From NCBI GenBank assembly GCA_025266875.1, contig JALLLT010000020.1:620001-684000 (forward strand): a stretch of DNA of 64,000 bases, written 5' to 3'. The notes beneath the pieces were generated by a model. The model made no database searches. It saw only the letters and a program-made list of their open reading frames with translations, and was not told the origin of the DNA. This document shows positions 34,961 through 46,295 of the stretch, piece by piece; positions within the stretch are counted from its first letter, which is position 1, and each line of letters starts with the position of its first letter. A program made the position numbers and the translations under genes. The stretch is from Fennellomyces sp. T-0311. Taxonomy: Eukaryota > Mucoromycota > Mucoromycetes > Mucorales > Lichtheimiaceae.

Positions 34961-35671
34961 TTACACTTTATGGATCTTCCAGAGCAAGCTCTTTTTGTCA
35001 GTGTCAAGCTTGCATTCGGTCAATTTCGTACCACCTGAAATCTTCTTGTGCTCGATGCAGCGGGGAACCATATCAAACAAGTGCGACGCAGAAATGATCT
35101 TGAAGAAGCCCTTGTGCTTGGGGTCAGGTACGGCAAGCCAGAGTTGCTTGGGAGGATAGATCTTTTCGTAACCACCAGTATCCTTGGGCATTTTGGTATC
35201 GACTTCGCATTGCCACAACTAAAAAAGACAGTTTCAGATTAATAACCATTGATTAATTGATGAGGCTATGCGAAAAAAAAAAAAAAAAAAAAAAAAACTT
35301 ACCACAGCGGCATCTGGGAATCCGCCATCACCATCTCCCGTATCCCAGCGAGTCGAAATACACTTTGCATTGCCAGCATTGTTGGTTCCATGTGCAGAAA
35401 AGTATTTGGTGTTGTCGTGGTTACGAATATCCCACACGCGTGGATGCTTGGAAGCGGTTGGAGTAACGAGGTTACCACTGCTAATGAATGTCAAATACTC
35501 CTTGCCGACAGCTGATTTGAAGACGTAGTCGCCGGCCTTGAGTTTCTTGGATGCCTTGAGAATGGCGTTGCCATCCTTCTTGCCAGTTGGACTAACTCCC
35601 TGTGCAGCAACCAGTGCGGCGAGTGTAGCCAAGACAAGGCAGTAAATCAATGTAAACGAATGGCGGGGCAT
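34961..35671 (-). CDS. Small secreted protein, possibly beta-trefoil-like
   Basis: Two exons (35303-35671, 34961-35218) give 208 residues. A classical signal peptide covers residues 1-23 (SFTLIYCLVLATLAALVAA, then Q). The mature part is rich in aromatic and Gly/Lys residues, with repeated blocks ending in W/F and four to five cysteines (AKCISTRWDTG, LWQCEVD, VPRCIEHK, TECKLD). The spacing of tryptophans at segment ends (KQLWLAV, SLLWKIHK) hints at a beta-trefoil such as ricin-B-type domains, but I cannot confirm it. No catalytic motif is visible. The intron begins with GTAAG followed by a 23-base poly-T tract. Confidence 0.7.
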
Positions 35672-36420
35672 TTATTCACTGTAAAGGTGAAAAAACGAAT
35701 AAACTTTGATAACAGAGAGAAGAAAGAGGAAAAAAGGTCATTTAAGGTCGATTTTCATTTAATCGGGTGTATTGATGTCGTACAAGCCATTAGCGGACCA
35801 TCTCTTATAGCGTAACAGGGTAGCACCCTTGTTTGGCTATTATGGAATGCATTTCAAATTGCGATATGTTACCTCAAACCGAGAATTATTCCTTATTGCG
35901 TCGAAATGAGTTTCCTATTGTTCCTGAAAGAAAAAAGTTTCTTTCTGCTCATTATTTCATGCAGCATGAAAGCCGCTTTTTAATTAACCGTTGTGTAATC
36001 TTATTTCAACCTCCCTCATGCTTCATTCACAGAAGTCGACAGTCTTGCCCCTTTTAACACGCGAAACGCGCGCTTTCATCGGCGGGGCACCAATAATAAC
36101 ACTCTTCTTCCTCCCGGAACGTGACGGTACCAAACAGACCACCCTCAAATTCAAAGCGCGTGTGGGATCGAACCAGCCATTGCCCTTGTCATACATACGT
36201 ACACCGCCCATTGAAGAAAGAAAATTTCAAAACAAATGTCACAGGAAGAAGGAACTCTGCATGTAAAAAACGATCATTGTTTTATGTACGTGTTTCAAGA
36301 GCAAAGACAATTGCGAATTGATGCTCTGAGTGAATGAAAGAAACCATAATCGACACGAATATCGAAGGTTTTTAGACGGATGTACAAAGTTGCCTTTGTA
36401 GCACTATACGAAGCTTGATC
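35672..36420. other. Region between the secreted-protein gene and P450-A
   Basis: Holds the promoter of the secreted-protein gene. A minus-strand frame at 36023-36211 (62 codons, MGGVRMYDKGNGWFDPTRAL..) has higher GC than its surroundings. It shows a basic C-terminal half (KARVSRVKRGKTVDF) but no family I can name. Otherwise nothing is recognised. Confidence 0.4.
36023..36211 (-). CDS. Possible small ORF of 62 residues
   Basis: An ATG-initiated frame with even codon use and a basic product (RSGRKKSVIIGAPPMKARV). It is located between the P450-A stop and the secreted protein gene on the same strand. There is no TATA box, intron or domain. It could be coding or chance. Confidence 0.22.
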   Translation of the reverse strand: MGGVRMYDKGNGWFDPTRALNLRVVCLVPSRSGRKKSVIIGAPPMKARVSRVKRGKTVDFCE

Positions 36421-38288
36421 TCATGGCAGCAGACAGTCCTCGCGTGGGACAAACCGTAATTTGTACGGTGGTGTCTGTAAGACTAGACCAGTATCACGTA
36501 CATCATCAATATCGGGTATTGACCCATTACTTGGTGGCTGCAATGCGCATCTGGCAAATACACGGGTCATGGTACTGAACATTTGTGCTTCCGCCTAGAT
36601 ATACAAGTGAGCAGCGACGCAGTATAACGATTGCTTATTCTTCATACCAAATAGGAGCCTGGACAAGCGCGCCTACCCCATCCGAATATGTATTGGTCGC
36701 GCGAATTAACCTTACGCGCCATATTTGCTGTCATGGTGTCGGTATTGGCCAGGAACCGCTCAGGAATGAATTTTTCGGGGTCAGGAAAGCGGTCTTGACA
36801 CTGATGCATGGCATACGTGATTGGCACAATTAGTACGTCTTTTGGGAAAGCATAACCGCGGCACGTAACTATCGCATGTAATAGTATTAGCAAGATCCAA
36901 GTGCTCATGATGTATAACTTGCCATCCTTTTCGAGCACATGAGGAATCACCAGGTGTGCAAATCCTCGATATCGTATAGCCTCTTTTTGAACAGCAATCA
37001 AGTACGGAAAGGCATTGCGTTCAGAGAAATGCGGCAATCGACCATGTTGGTGAATGAACCTGTCCACTTCGTCTGTTATAGTTTTGCACACGTCAGGATA
37101 ATGGCTAAGGATAGCAATTGTCCAGCTCAAAGATACTGCTGTCGTGTCTGTGCCCGCCACAATAACATCCGCTGTTGCTTCTCGGTCAGTATAAAAAAGG
37201 ATGGCTGGTGTAACAGACACTTACTTGCAGCGACAAGCAGGTCTTCATCATCCAAACCAAGCTCCGCTTTCTGCATAAACAATCGTTTAAGCATGCAGTC
37301 CTGATCCCCGGTAATTGCTTCCTGTATCAATCTTTGTATCACTGGAGTGCGTATTTCCCGGTCGTACTTTTCGTATGCCTTACGACGGCGCCTGAGTGCA
37401 CTGATGAATGACAAGGACGGGATAAAGTTGCTAATATCGTTATGGAATGCTGAATGGTCAGTGAATTCGTCAAGCATTCTCATTAGGTCATCGAAGAGAA
37501 GGTCTTTTTCCGACCATTGTACTCGTGTTCCAAAGCATGTCTGCAGTACATAGTTCAGAGAACTACGTTTAAACGGGAGCAACGGACTGACACCATCTTC
37601 AGAGCAACTGATGGAGATAAGACTATCAACAAGGTCATCGACCTCACGTTCGAGAAGCGAACTGAGATTGTTGACGGATTTCGGCGAGGTTATGGAGAGC
37701 AGAGCTGCACGAAGATTTTTCCAGTTCGTGCAACGATCCGAGGTCATGATTCCTCTGAGTTACTCTTCAGTTCTCGTATCCACACGAAGAGCAGCGCGTA
37801 CCTTTTGTTACGAGCATTGTATATCGCAGTGAAGCCATGGTTTGCTCGGTTCGATGCGACTGCTCCATTCATGACGAGAAGTTGGTATGCAATCTATTGA
37901 ACATTGTTACCATTGCAATCGTTAAATCAATATGCGTTTTTACCTCGGGATCGCTTATGCAAATCCATGGCTGGACACCCATCTGGATTCGAATGACTGG
38001 TCCCAACTCATCGTGCCATTCCTTGAGTTTGAAACCAGGAGGTAAACCGCCAAAGCTCAAAAGGTGGCCTATAACGGCGGTCAGCAATGACGCGTCAAAA
38101 CACCTGTTCTTCTTACCAAAATACGGATAAGCACCTTTGGGCGTTGGAAGGGCATCCAGCAATCTTTTCTGGTTGCGACGGTTCTCATCCAAAGTCATCC
38201 AGTTATACAATAGACTGCCCACGACGACGACAGCTACTACAGCCATCGCAATGCTTGTATACTTGCTTCCTTCGATCAGTACATCCAT
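36421..38288 (-). CDS. Cytochrome P450 A, membrane-anchored microsomal type
   Basis: A haem-thiolate monooxygenase of the endoplasmic reticulum; the substrate is unknown. Seven exons (38117-38288, 37944-38068, 37802-37893, 37225-37754, 36923-37177, 36648-36868, 36421-36594) give 522 residues. The N-terminal anchor is at residues 12-30 (SIAMAVVAVVVVGSLLYNW), then the proline hinge LPTPKGAYPYFG. The I-helix oxygen-binding segment reads VIVAGTDTTAVSLSW, the K-helix KEAIRYR supplies ExxR, then PERFL, and the haem loop is FGWGRRACPGSYL. The tail VPREDCLLP is shared with P450-B at 52-54 kb. Intron 5 begins with GC (G|GCAAGT) where the paralogue has GT. Head of the putative oxidative cluster. Confidence 0.93.
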
Positions 38289-40629
38289 TGTATGCGAATC
38301 ACGTTTGCTATCGCCTTCCTGGTTCCAGTATGCAAAAGATTCAGATGCTCTGGAAGAGAATGCAGGTTTCGGTGGATCGAACAAGGGAAGGAGATGTATA
38401 TCGCTGAGCCCTCGCTAAAAATAGCTATCGGCTCTCCCGCATAAAAAAGGGATCTGTTCGCAAACAAAGCTCACATCAGTCCGCTGCGCTGCGAACAGAA
38501 TGATCAACGATGTACATATGTGTTTGGTTAATGTATCCGCATTATGTGTGCGGCTCATTTGTATGTGGGAATCTGCCAGGAACATCTTTTTGTCATCAGA
38601 TGATGTAAATCCGAACAATAGCCGAAGACGGGAACACTCTGAGAAGTCTAACTACACAGAAGGATGAGACAGCATCCCATCGTAGCATGCACGTTGTTTA
38701 CAACGTATTGTGATACGTATAAACTGTTTGAGCAAGCTACTGGTAATACAAATAGACACGTGCATACCCGTAGACTTTGGTAAAAAAGTGATCGTTGGTA
38801 TGTACTTTTAACATCAAAAGATACTTAACAGACCTGTCAAATATGCTATCCAGGCCGGTTTGCCATGGCGTACATCGTACGTATGGTGCATGTATTTTAT
38901 AACCGACACAAACCTTAATTTTTCTCAATTTTTTAATTTCAAATTCCGCTTTATATATATAGGTAGAGAGGGTTACACACAGCTAATCGTGTCTGCCAAT
39001 TCTTCTGTGGGACTTCTGTCGCCTAGAAAATTTTTGAACTTCCACTGCTGCCTCTTTGGCATTGTGGCCTAAACTATATGCTTTGATATATTGCACGTAC
39101 TGATTATAGTATCGTTGTATGATAGCCTTGTCTACTGTCTTATAGAGTAACTAGTGAATGTTTTTTGTAGGCCGGGGAACGAGTAGTCACATTGCAGACG
39201 CGCTTCACGTTTTGCTGCAAGGTGGCGAGTGAGCTACCATCATAATTAGCACAAAATAAATTATCAGCACCTTCTTTTCATGATAAGTCATTGACCAGAG
39301 AAAGTTCAGGTCTGGCAATAGGCATTAACTGATTCGCTGATATGTTTGGAAGTTCCCAGTCTTCTTGCCCCTCAACGGATTCAATTGTTGATTTCAATGA
39401 CTCATCAGGATTACTGGTAGCAGCCTTCTTAAATTGTCAACTGGTACAGTTCAAATTTGCAACAGCTTTTTGACACTTTATTTTACCAGCCATTCTTTAA
39501 GAGATCGAAACAAGAAGGATATAGATGAGCAACGGCACGCTGAGATCCAAAACGTAGGTCCAGCCAATGACAGCGGGTACACCAGTGTTACACAGTTATT
39601 TTAAACTCAATAAGGCATTTGGGTATTCTCAATTTTATCTCGACCTTAGTATATTTTGCCCGAACTGACCAACTTTGAACTCTTATAAAAATTTTCTTTG
39701 TTAGAAAAATAAATAAAGTGGCTCGTAATAACTATTTACAAAGGCTTTCTCTTCCATTATTACGAATTAGTTTTACGAAATATTGACATAGAAGAATGTT
39801 ATAACGATTCAAAGTTGGGGTAAATTTGTGTCGGTTATTAAATACATGCACCATATCAGTCATCATGACGTACGATGGTCCTCTTCATTTGCTGATCCAC
39901 AACTATATAAAAACATCGCATTTTATTGACTATCGAATGTGATGCATGGAATACGCACGTTTTCAGATGCGTTTGATATTACATGCATTACATGTTATGA
40001 GAAAGAACGCGTTTCTGGGAAGGCTCTGGTCGTACAATGCATTCCAGGGCCACTGCTGACAACGACAAACAGCCATCAGTTCTGGCGTATTTTTATCTGA
40101 TCACGCCGGAAGTAACCAGATTTATCAAGTGGATTTCTACGGGTTTGATTCTGAGGTCGTATATGGTACTTATCATGTTCATCTCGCGTATCTGCTTCCG
40201 TGGTTCCACCGATATGACTAAGAGTACCACACTAAGATCAAGGCAAAGTCAAGGATGTCAACACAGATCCCTCTTTGGGAAAATTGGATTACCCGCCACA
40301 GTGTAACCGTCCACTCTATTGGGTTTTGCAGATCTGGCCCTTCCAGTACCTCACTTTGACTGAGACATCGACCAAATCCAGCTGCGCGTGCCGTTCTGCT
40401 GCACTACAAGTCTACTGGCAGGCGCGGGAAGGGATCTATTACGGTTTTGATAGCCAGTACAAATATCTAGCAATTTTGTTATTGTCCTCAATATTAAATA
40501 GGAACCTTTGTGTGCGGTGTGAATTCCTCATGAAGTACGCGTCCCGGGCTGGGAAAGCACGGAGTGTTTCTTATTTAGTAGCGTATAACCGGTAGTCACC
40601 ACCGAAACCCTTCTCTCTCTTCCACAGCA
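38289..40629. other. Region of 2.3 kb between P450-A and the membrane-protein gene
   Basis: Mostly AT-rich DNA without a supportable gene. From about 40030 to 40600 the plus strand carries coding-like fragments in alternating frames (NQIYQVDFYGFDSEVVYGTY, HVHLAYLLPWFHRYD, IPLWENWITRHSVTVHS, RAVLLHYKSTGRRG) interrupted by stops. They could be a decayed gene. A splice-acceptor-like CTTCTCTCTCTTCCACAG lies directly before the next ATG. Confidence 0.4.
40095..40480 (+). pseudogene. Decayed coding fragments, family unknown
   Basis: One plus-strand frame is coding-like over about 125 codons but has stops after FHRYD, after SSTSL and near the end. Fragments include VYGTYHVHLAYLLPWF and PLWENWITRHSVTVHSIGF. 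There is no recognised family. Unseen introns are an alternative explanation. Confidence 0.3.
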
Positions 40630-41691
40630 ATGAACACCAAATTCTGGTTGTCATTGGTAACATGCATACCACTTGCTGCATTATCTATATACTATTTTGC
40701 ACATTTACCGGCGGCTCCCAACTTTGACCTTGTCTGCCAAACGTACGGACTCCCTGTGCATACCGGGTTAACCACTTTCGACAGCTCGTTATGCACAATT
40801 GTCTTGATCTTTAGCCATGCCATGGGGGATACGCTCGGCTACAATTTTGCTTGGATGTTGCTCGGCTATTGGGGTCTGCTCATGGCTGTATTTGCGATTG
40901 AAGGCTCACGCACGCGCTCCAACGTTTTCCTCGCCATGTTCTCGTTCTGGGGTCTAATATCCAATTTTCTGGGCATGTCCAATGTCATGTTTTTGTTCTG
41001 GATCCCGGCGTTCTATTACTGTTTCAACAGCACCGCCACCAAGGATGTCCGCAACTTTACCGTCCCAACGGCACGCGTCAATGCAATTCTCCTTGCCATA
41101 CTAGCCGGTTATGCCGCACCAACCGCGGCCATGCTCTTGATGGATCAAACCTCGTCATTGTTTATGATCGTCATCATTGTCTGGCAGTTCGGGCCTCTCT
41201 GGGTGGGACCACTGTATGAGGTTCTGACGTCGGTCTTGGGTTGCTGCGATGATCCGGAGGATACGCGCATGACGGACGAAGCGCGTGAAAAGATCAAAAT
41301 TGCAGATAGCAGGAACGCAGTCGAGCGTCTTTACATGGTGCTAGGCCTTTGTAATACTGCCATTTACTACAGTATGTATATCCGCCTCAAGATGTATGAT
41401 ATCCTATCAGTGGAAACTTTCGTCGACTTATTCACTCTGCGCGGCGCCGAGCTCACCGTCACCACCCTGGAAATGGCGCGTTTCGTGGGAACGCATGTCT
41501 TTGCCATGGATCTGGTTATTTGCTACATCGCGTGTGGAGTGTGGGCACTGTTTGAAGATGGATTGAAGGGAGCGCTCATCATGTTGGCTGCTACCGTTGT
41601 GCTGGGCCCCGGTGGCGGGTTCGCAATGTATGTAGTATACAGAGAAAATCGCGTGCAGGACACCACTAGATTAGCAAAGAAGAATCAGTAA
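40630..41691 (+). CDS. Polytopic integral membrane protein, function unknown
   Basis: Intronless, 353 residues, with about eight hydrophobic segments: residues 7-25, 54-72, 75-92, 98-118, 139-160, 166-188, 232-252 and 290-335 in two passes. The N terminus could be a signal anchor. Loops carry few charges except a cytosolic-type stretch around residues 205-230 (DDPEDTRMTDEAREKIK). The end is basic (RLAKKNQ). It resembles the small multi-pass proteins of unknown role that sit in fungal oxidative clusters, but I cannot name a family. The ATG directly follows an acceptor-like TTCCACAG, so a 5' intron is possible. It lies between P450-A and MFS1. Confidence 0.7.
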   Translation: MNTKFWLSLVTCIPLAALSIYYFAHLPAAPNFDLVCQTYGLPVHTGLTTFDSSLCTIVLIFSHAMGDTLGYNFAWMLLGYWGLLMAVFAIEGSRTRSNVFLAMFSFWGLISNFLGMSNVMFLFWIPAFYYCFNSTATKDVRNFTVPTARVNAILLAILAGYAAPTAAMLLMDQTSSLFMIVIIVWQFGPLWVGPLYEVLTSVLGCCDDPEDTRMTDEAREKIKIADSRNAVERLYMVLGLCNTAIYYSMYIRLKMYDILSVETFVDLFTLRGAELTVTTLEMARFVGTHVFAMDLVICYIACGVWALFEDGLKGALIMLAATVVLGPGGGFAMYVVYRENRVQDTTRLAKKNQ

Positions 41692-41733
41692 TGTTTAATA
41701 ACTTATACGAATAAATGGACTAGTAAACTACTT

Positions 41734-43659
41734 TTACAAAAGATATTTCCGCGTTCTTCCCCCGGATTGATCCATCTGCTTGTTCAGGTGACCCAGGCGC
41801 AGCTTGAGAATAATCGCACAGATGGTGGCAAGCAGCATAGCTCCACCGTTGATCATATTGGATCCAACGTAACGTGGCGCATCCGATGTCCAGCCCGAAT
41901 AAAGGGCAAATGTACAAATCAACGCACCAAAGTTACCCATTGACGACACAATTCCGGTGGCTGATGCCACATCCACTGCATTCTCACGCAAGTTTGCTGT
42001 CCATGCCATACTCTACCATATCATCTGTCAGCGGAATGAAGCTTCTCTGTTACCCACACCATCTTACCAAGGGCACTGTAGGATAAGTACCACCCGCTAC
42101 CACCATCAGCCCAAAGTACCGTGCAGCAATTGGCTTGGCAAAGCTCAAGATAACAAAGCCGGTAAAGGACGCAGCCGAGCTTCCAATGATGAACCATCCA
42201 CGGTCCTCGAAATGATCGCTCAAGCGTGTCATTACATACACCATAATACCGCCGAACACGTAAGGAGGGATACTCATCAAACTGACCTCGATAGAGTTGT
42301 ATGTACCCAGTTCTTGCACAATCCGTGGCAAAAAGTAGCCTAAGGATGTGGCTGCCATGACAGGAGTAAAGTACAAAACGCAGAAAAGCCAAACCTTGTA
42401 GTCTAAAAGTTGTGTCTTGACCTGCAGCCAATCAGCCTTGGAAAAGATGGACTTTTGGTGTTGTTCTTGCTCCTGATGCTCCTCTTCGGTGAGTGCCAAG
42501 CGTTGGCGAATTAAGAGAAGCTGTTCGTCTGTAAGAAATTGCTTGCTCGTTTCAGGTTTTGATGGCAAATAAAAGATGGTGGCGACACCAAAGATGATGG
42601 ATATGATGCCGGAAATAAGGAAGAGCCTTTTGATAACATCGTAGTGAGTTTGAGGGAATGTTAAACATTGCTCACAGCACCTACCATTGCCAGCCGTACA
42701 GATTGCCCTTGGTGTCAATCAATTGCACAGCTGCAGAGATAAGACCACCAAAGGCACCTGCAATTTGTATGTATTAGTGGCTGCTCTACTAGACATCCAT
42801 TATCGCGTACCCGATGTTGGACCAGCCAAGTATGTAACGCCGATTCGGGACGATATTTCATTGGGGCGATACCATAGCGTAGTGTAGTAAGCTGTTGATA
42901 ATTATGAGTCGTAGGCAGAGTTATATTTTGTTAGGATGACATACTTATGCCTGAAAAAGCAGGGTTATTAGTAACAAGGACATAAACATAATATTTAATG
43001 CCACAAACCTGGCCAAAAGCCTGCTTCGAATACACCCTACCAGAACTGAGTAAGTTTCAAACAGTTAAAGGACTGGGCATCCTTTGGTTACCAAGAGAAA
43101 GCGCAGAAGGTAGAAGTGCCACGCTGTGGAGATAGCAGCCATGCAACCGGTAACGATACTCCAAGTGATCATGATGCGGGCGATCCAAAATGCTGGATTA
43201 ACGCGCGCCATGATCAGATTGGAAGGTACTTCAAACACCTGTCAAAAAGTCGTGTAAACAAACAGGCAACGTGGACAAACGGCTACACAAGAAGCTTACG
43301 ATATATGCAACGTAGAACAGACCGAGACCAATATTATTTTCGCGCGCCGTGAGACCAGCAGTAGTTGCCAGATCGTGACCCTGCTGCTTGTTCATGGTCA
43401 TTGCGTAACCAACGTTGGCGCGATCTTCCACGCTCAAAAAGTACAGAATAAAGATCCATGGAACAATGCGCCAGTCAAGTTTCCGTAAAAGAGCCTTTTC
43501 GTCTCGCAATTCCTTTTGTCTTTGTTCATCGCTCAAAGAGCTAGTCTTGTCATTCACACTGCCACCAGACGCGTTTCGCTGCCGTACATCACTGCGATAA
43601 TCTTCGCTAATGGGCAAGCTGGTGTTCGATTTGGTAATGGTATGCGCCAAAGTCGACAT
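41734..43659 (-). CDS. MFS transporter 1, allantoate/anion:cation symporter (Dal5-like) family
   Basis: A plasma-membrane symporter of the ACS family, which imports organic anions such as allantoate, nicotinate or vitamins. Exons are 43300-43659, 43092-43238, 43009-43036, 42945-42950, 42811-42891, 42685-42757, 42068-42626 and 41734-42012, giving 510 residues. After a hydrophilic N terminus come KLDWRIVPWIFILYFLS, DRANVGYA (the ACS TM1 signature), VFEVPSNLIMARV, and FWPGITYY followed by TLWYRPNE. Then come GWQWLFLISG with the LPSKPE linker, twelve membrane segments in total, and a basic tail. The FWPGITYY junction needs a 6-nt micro-exon (GCATAA). All phases close. It runs in the same direction as OYE1, which lies upstream of it. 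Confidence 0.9.
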
Positions 43660-43962
43660 GGCATGCGGTTCTGAAATCTTGTCCGACTCGAGAGAAAGCT
43701 CGATTCACGGGCTCGGTATAACAAGAAATCAAGCCCGTGATATGACCAAAACTCTGTTCGTTCTGAGTCTATCTATGCAGAGGCTTCGCTTCTCCCGCTT
43801 CCTATTTGAAAATGACATTTCATATTGCTTGGTAGCGTTCGGCGGCTGCCACAGCGCATCATGCATAAGGCTATGTAAATTAGCTGGAATCTGCAAAGCT
43901 TTTCCTCCAAAAGCAAAATGGAACAACGGCACGATGTTCATGGTATATGCATCATTGTTTAT

Positions 43963-45078
43963 TTATGCTTTCGTTTCTTGGTAATAAGGATAGTCTGTGT
44001 AACCAAATGATCCAGCAGTGTTTGTGTAAAATGTACTGCGATCATACTTGTTCAAAGGAAGACCATGCTCCAATCGGTGAGGTAGATCGGGATTAGCGAG
44101 GAAAGCACGACCAATCGCGATCAGGTTACCGGTTGCATCAGCAATTTCTGTGGCTAATGCAGGATGGGTCGTATAGCCGCCAGCTGAAATGAATGGACCC
44201 TTCCATTTAGCACGGAATGGATCGAGGGTATTCACAGTGTCGTTCTTTGTCTTGCGTCCATAATCGTCTCGGGGTTCGATCATGTGAATATAGGCAAGGT
44301 GAGGATGGCGCTGTTGAAGTTCATCCACGATGTATCCCCAGGTCTCGTACGGTGTTGCGTCTTCCATATCCTGGAATTCAGACCATGGCGATAAACGAAC
44401 AGCGACACGGTCCTCTCCAACGCGATCGACAACCGCCTTGGTGACCTCCAAACAGAATCGACTACGATTCTCAATAGACCCTCCATATTCATCTGTGCGC
44501 TTGTTGCTGGATGTGTTTATGAACTGATCAACGACATAGCCATTCGCCGCATGGATCTCGACGCCGTCAAACCCGGAATCAACAGCATACTTTGCCGCCT
44601 GCGCAAACTCTTCAACAACTTGGCCGATCTCCTCCACAGTTAAAGCATGAGGCACCCCGTAATTCTTTCCGCTGAATAAACACGGACCCTCGATGGCAAC
44701 GGCTGATGGTGCGAGAGGCAACGCACCACCGGGCATGAAGCTGGAACAAGTTGCACGACCAGCATGCCATAATTGTGAGAATATGAAACCACCTTTATCA
44801 TGCACGGCCTTGGTTATTTTCTTCCAGCCTTCACAGTGCGCGTTGTTGTAAATCCCTGGACCTCCGGGATAAATTCCTGCTGATGGAGACACGCCCGTTG
44901 CCTCGGCGATAATGAGGCCGCCTTCTGTCGTACGCTGTTCATAGTATTCTTGCACTAAAGCATTTGGTACTCGATTTTCATCACATCGTAGTCGAGTCAA
45001 TGGCGCAAGGACAACACGATGCTTGAGCTCGCAGTTGCCAACTTTTTTAGATTGGAAAAGGGCAGAAGAGGTGGCCAT
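43963..45078 (-). CDS. Old Yellow Enzyme 1 (FMN-dependent ene-reductase)
   Basis: Reduces activated C=C bonds of enones, nitro-olefins and similar compounds using NAD(P)H and FMN. A single exon gives 371 residues. Motifs are VVLAPLTRLRCDENRVPN, the FMN/active-site ring SQLWHAGRA, GVEIHAANGYVVDQF with the ligand-binding His and Asn and the proton-donor Tyr, RTDEYGGSIENR, VAVRLSPW and FISAGGYTTHPAL. I place the start at 45078 (MATSSALFQ), not at the in-frame ATG at 45102. It aligns with OYE2 (MAAKSALFQ), and a TATAAATA box at 45118-45125 lies too close to the first ATG. Unlike OYE2 it lacks an intron. Confidence 0.93.
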   Translation of the reverse strand: MATSSALFQSKKVGNCELKHRVVLAPLTRLRCDENRVPNALVQEYYEQRTTEGGLIIAEATGVSPSAGIYPGGPGIYNNAHCEGWKKITKAVHDKGGFIFSQLWHAGRATCSSFMPGGALPLAPSAVAIEGPCLFSGKNYGVPHALTVEEIGQVVEEFAQAAKYAVDSGFDGVEIHAANGYVVDQFINTSSNKRTDEYGGSIENRSRFCLEVTKAVVDRVGEDRVAVRLSPWSEFQDMEDATPYETWGYIVDELQQRHPHLAYIHMIEPRDDYGRKTKNDTVNTLDPFRAKWKGPFISAGGYTTHPALATEIADATGNLIAIGRAFLANPDLPHRLEHGLPLNKYDRSTFYTNTAGSFGYTDYPYYQETKA

Positions 45079-45117
45079 GGTTAAGGTGAAACCCGCACTC
45101 ATTGCTATGAGGACCCT

Positions 45118-45125
45118 ATTTATAT
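45118..45125 (-). promoter_or_regulatory. TATA box of Old Yellow Enzyme 1
   Basis: TATAAATA on the minus strand, 40 bases before the chosen ATG at 45078 and only 16 bases before the upstream ATG at 45102. Its position decides the start. Confidence 0.6.
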
Positions 45126-46295
45126 TTTACACCAGACTATACAAGGCATCTCCGATCTAGTATACAAGGGAATGAGTGGTTTTCTGCATAGCGGGATTAT
45201 ACTAGCGCTTATTACTTCCACCGACGATCAACGATATTTGTATCACCAGTAGGACTTTTTTTTTTGCACCCAAGTAACATGGTCTATATTTTTTATAGTA
45301 AGATCTCTTGTGGAGAGCTTTCGTTTCCTCCTTTGAAGTGTATATGTCAAGGACAGAAATTGCGTTTGTGATTGCCTGTTTTATTGTCAAAGTCATAATA
45401 TATTATACCTTGTTTGTAGGGCGAATGCCTGCTCTCCGCTGACGTGATCTTGTCACTCTACATGTCTGACTTGTTCATTATACTGTGTACCGATCAGTAT
45501 GGTCTACTAAGCCCCGTGTTATCTCGAGTGCTACAGACGCACACTACAATGTTTAGAAAGCTTGATATGTATACACAGATCAGCCATCCAATTCGTCTAG
45601 TCCGAAATTTTGCTTCATCAGAATATTAAAACCTTGATAGGAATAATTCTCGCCCTGAAGACGTTAATAATAAATAGCATGGCTTTTGTGCAATGTTACT
45701 CAAACAGAAGAATACCGATCTAGGCTGGGTTAACTTGATGTCCTTGCTCTGAGCCACGCTTATGTCCCTTATGAAACGTCTGCTAAGTTGCTTCATTTAT
45801 TTACTGACTTGTACGCAATCTGCGCCACGTCATTGTTAGACCTACAGAGATGTCAACCGTAAACTTTGGAAAGTAGAATCGGATCAAATAAATCTGGGAT
45901 AAAATGTGAAGTTTTGAATAGTATTAAAGCACTTCAAGGTTCCCACGATGTACACTTGCATATGTCATTGGCTGGCTAACGCTTTGCTGGGACATGCGAG
46001 CGTGCCACTGACTTCCTGAGCTTCCTTCGTCAAGTTCCCTCAAGCAATGGAGGTGTCTCGTTTTAGGCTTTTCATGGCGTGATCTCGAGACTCGTTGGAA
46101 CAGCAGCATTGACAATCTTTGTTTTAGGTACTTATAACATGAATAAATAGGAGACAGCTATTCACAATATATTGTCATGAAGAGCCTGATGAGTTCTTTT
46201 GAAGAGAGGATTCCTCAACCACATGAATATAGTACTTTAATCGACCAATTGAAATTCTGGAATAGGATACTAACGCATCCACAATCACAAAGAGA
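45126..46295. other. Intergenic region between OYE1 and the palindromic element
   Basis: About 1.2 kb of AT-rich DNA with short chance ORFs on both strands. Nothing is recognised. Confidence 0.45.

Noticed and set aside
36150..36190. GGTTCGATCCC on the minus strand, resembling a tRNA T-arm
   Set aside because: The T-stem pairs for only three bases and no matching acceptor, D or anticodon arms are present.
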